From NCBI GenBank assembly GCA_946482325.1, contig CAMLRA010000056.1, forward strand, positions 1 to 21,477: a stretch of 21,477 bases of DNA, in the 5' to 3' direction. The notes under the pieces were generated by a model that worked only from the letters and a program-made list of their open reading frames with translations, was not told the origin of the DNA and made no database searches. Position numbers and translations under genes: made by a program. This document shows, one piece after another, positions 20,889 through 21,477 of the stretch. How positions within the stretch are numbered: position 1 is the first letter of the stretch; each line of letters begins with the position of its first letter. This stretch comes from an uncultured Chromatiaceae bacterium (GTDB lineage: Bacteria; Pseudomonadota; Gammaproteobacteria; Enterobacterales; Alteromonadaceae).

Positions 20889-21477
20889 CTATAACACGTA
20901 GACAAACACGAACAAACACAGCCAGACTACATCGACAAAATGCCAGTACCAGGCTGCAGCCTGAAAGGCAAAATGATTGTGCGCAGTGAAGTGATTTTTC
21001 AGCATGATCCGCAACCAAATCACGGTCAGAAAGATGGCGCCTAATGTCACATGTAAACCATGAAAACCGGTTAACAAAAAGAAAGTGTTGCCATAAATAC
21101 CTGAATCCAAACGTAAATTTAGTTCCTGATAGGCATGCATATATTCATAGGCCTGCAGACCCAAAAAGCTGGCGCCCAGTAAAATGGTCAGTAACAACAT
21201 CAAGCGCAATTGCAGACGTTTGCCCTGTTCCAAAGCCACATGCGCAAACTGCAAGGTGACTGACGAGGTCAGTAAAATCAAAGTGTTATAAAGCGGTAAT
21301 CCCTGCCAAGGCATCGCATTGGTTTCAATCCCACCCGGCGTTTTAGTCATCGGCCAGTGCGCACTGAAATCCGGCCACAGGATCTCAGCGGTCATCGCAT
21401 TATTACTCTCGCCGTCGAGCCAGGGCATCGCAATCATCCGGGCATAAAACAGCGCACCAAAAAAGGCAAAAAAGAAC
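20889..21477 (-). CDS. coxC: Cytochrome c oxidase subunit III (3' part, partial)
   Basis: The C-terminal 195 or so residues of subunit III of an aa3-type cytochrome c oxidase, a proton-pumping terminal oxidase of the inner membrane. The reading frame is open through the window edge (FFFAFFGALFYAR precedes the first internal Met), so the start and probably the first two helices lie outside; the family usually has about 290 residues. Visible hallmarks are LLTGFHGLHVTLGAIFLTVI, HNHFAFQAAAWYWHFVDVVW and a final hydrophobic helix ending FVYVL. The stop is TAG at 20889. Upstream genes outside the window are presumably subunits I and II and ctaG. Confidence 0.95.
   Translation of the reverse strand, partial: FFFAFFGALFYARMIAMPWLDGESNNAMTAEILWPDFSAHWPMTKTPGGIETNAMPWQGLPLYNTLILLTSSVTLQFAHVALEQGKRLQLRLMLLLTILLGASFLGLQAYEYMHAYQELNLRLDSGIYGNTFFLLTGFHGLHVTLGAIFLTVIWLRIMLKNHFTAHNHFAFQAAAWYWHFVDVVWLCLFVFVYVL

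Overview
The window reads as chromosomal DNA from an aerobic gammaproteobacterium, most likely in the Alteromonadales / Rheinheimera-Alishewanella neighbourhood. This placement is inferred from three things: the bioH-gntX-nfuA neighbourhood, the close match of Tex and NfuA to their enterobacterial counterparts as I recall them, and an aa3-type cytochrome c oxidase assembly cluster of the SURF1-CtaA-CtaB-SCO kind. No database search was possible.

Layout. (1) 1-1790: an SOS-regulated umuDC operon (error-prone DNA polymerase V) with a perfect LexA box at 12-27. (2) 1791-6863: an accessory, visibly AT-richer island in which every gene lies on the minus strand. It holds a terminator-like hairpin, a tandem 45-bp repeat, a long inverted repeat, a helical protein of unknown function (2305-3000), a two-gene unit encoding a possible GIY-YIG-like protein and a sigma-like HTH/HNH nuclease (3258-5360), a 3' gene remnant (5423-5563), a HEPN-like protein (5725-6387) and, at the right edge, a greB gene cut off after about 50 conserved codons. 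Three related elements of about 34 bp (3090-3123, 3254-3287, 5395-5427) resemble one arm of integron attC sites, and a pair of 35-bp direct repeats (2213-2247, 5612-5646) brackets the middle of the island. (3) 6902-9220: tex. (4) 9303-10554: a SprA-related metalloprotease-like protein and a small flagellar-rod-like protein, convergent with tex across a shared terminator. (5) 10703-15489: the conserved bioH / gntX / nfuA neighbourhood, interrupted by a secreted M14 carboxypeptidase. (6) 15493-16747: a small membrane protein and an exported polysaccharide deacetylase. (7) 16756-21477: cytochrome c oxidase assembly genes, with SURF1, a thiol-bearing membrane protein, heme A synthase, heme O synthase and SCO1 in one tightly overlapping minus-strand operon, then a small divergent DUF2909-like membrane protein and the 3' part of cytochrome oxidase subunit III.

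How the genes fit together. The right half is housekeeping: biotin precursor synthesis (BioH), Fe-S delivery (NfuA, with an IscR-like site just before its start), transcription (Tex) and oxidase biogenesis (heme O and heme A synthesis, copper insertion by SCO1, SURF1). The left half looks like a defence or cassette island that replaced most of greB. The most interesting candidate for an undescribed system is the two-gene nuclease unit at 3258-5360, with its repeat boundaries and HEPN-like neighbour.
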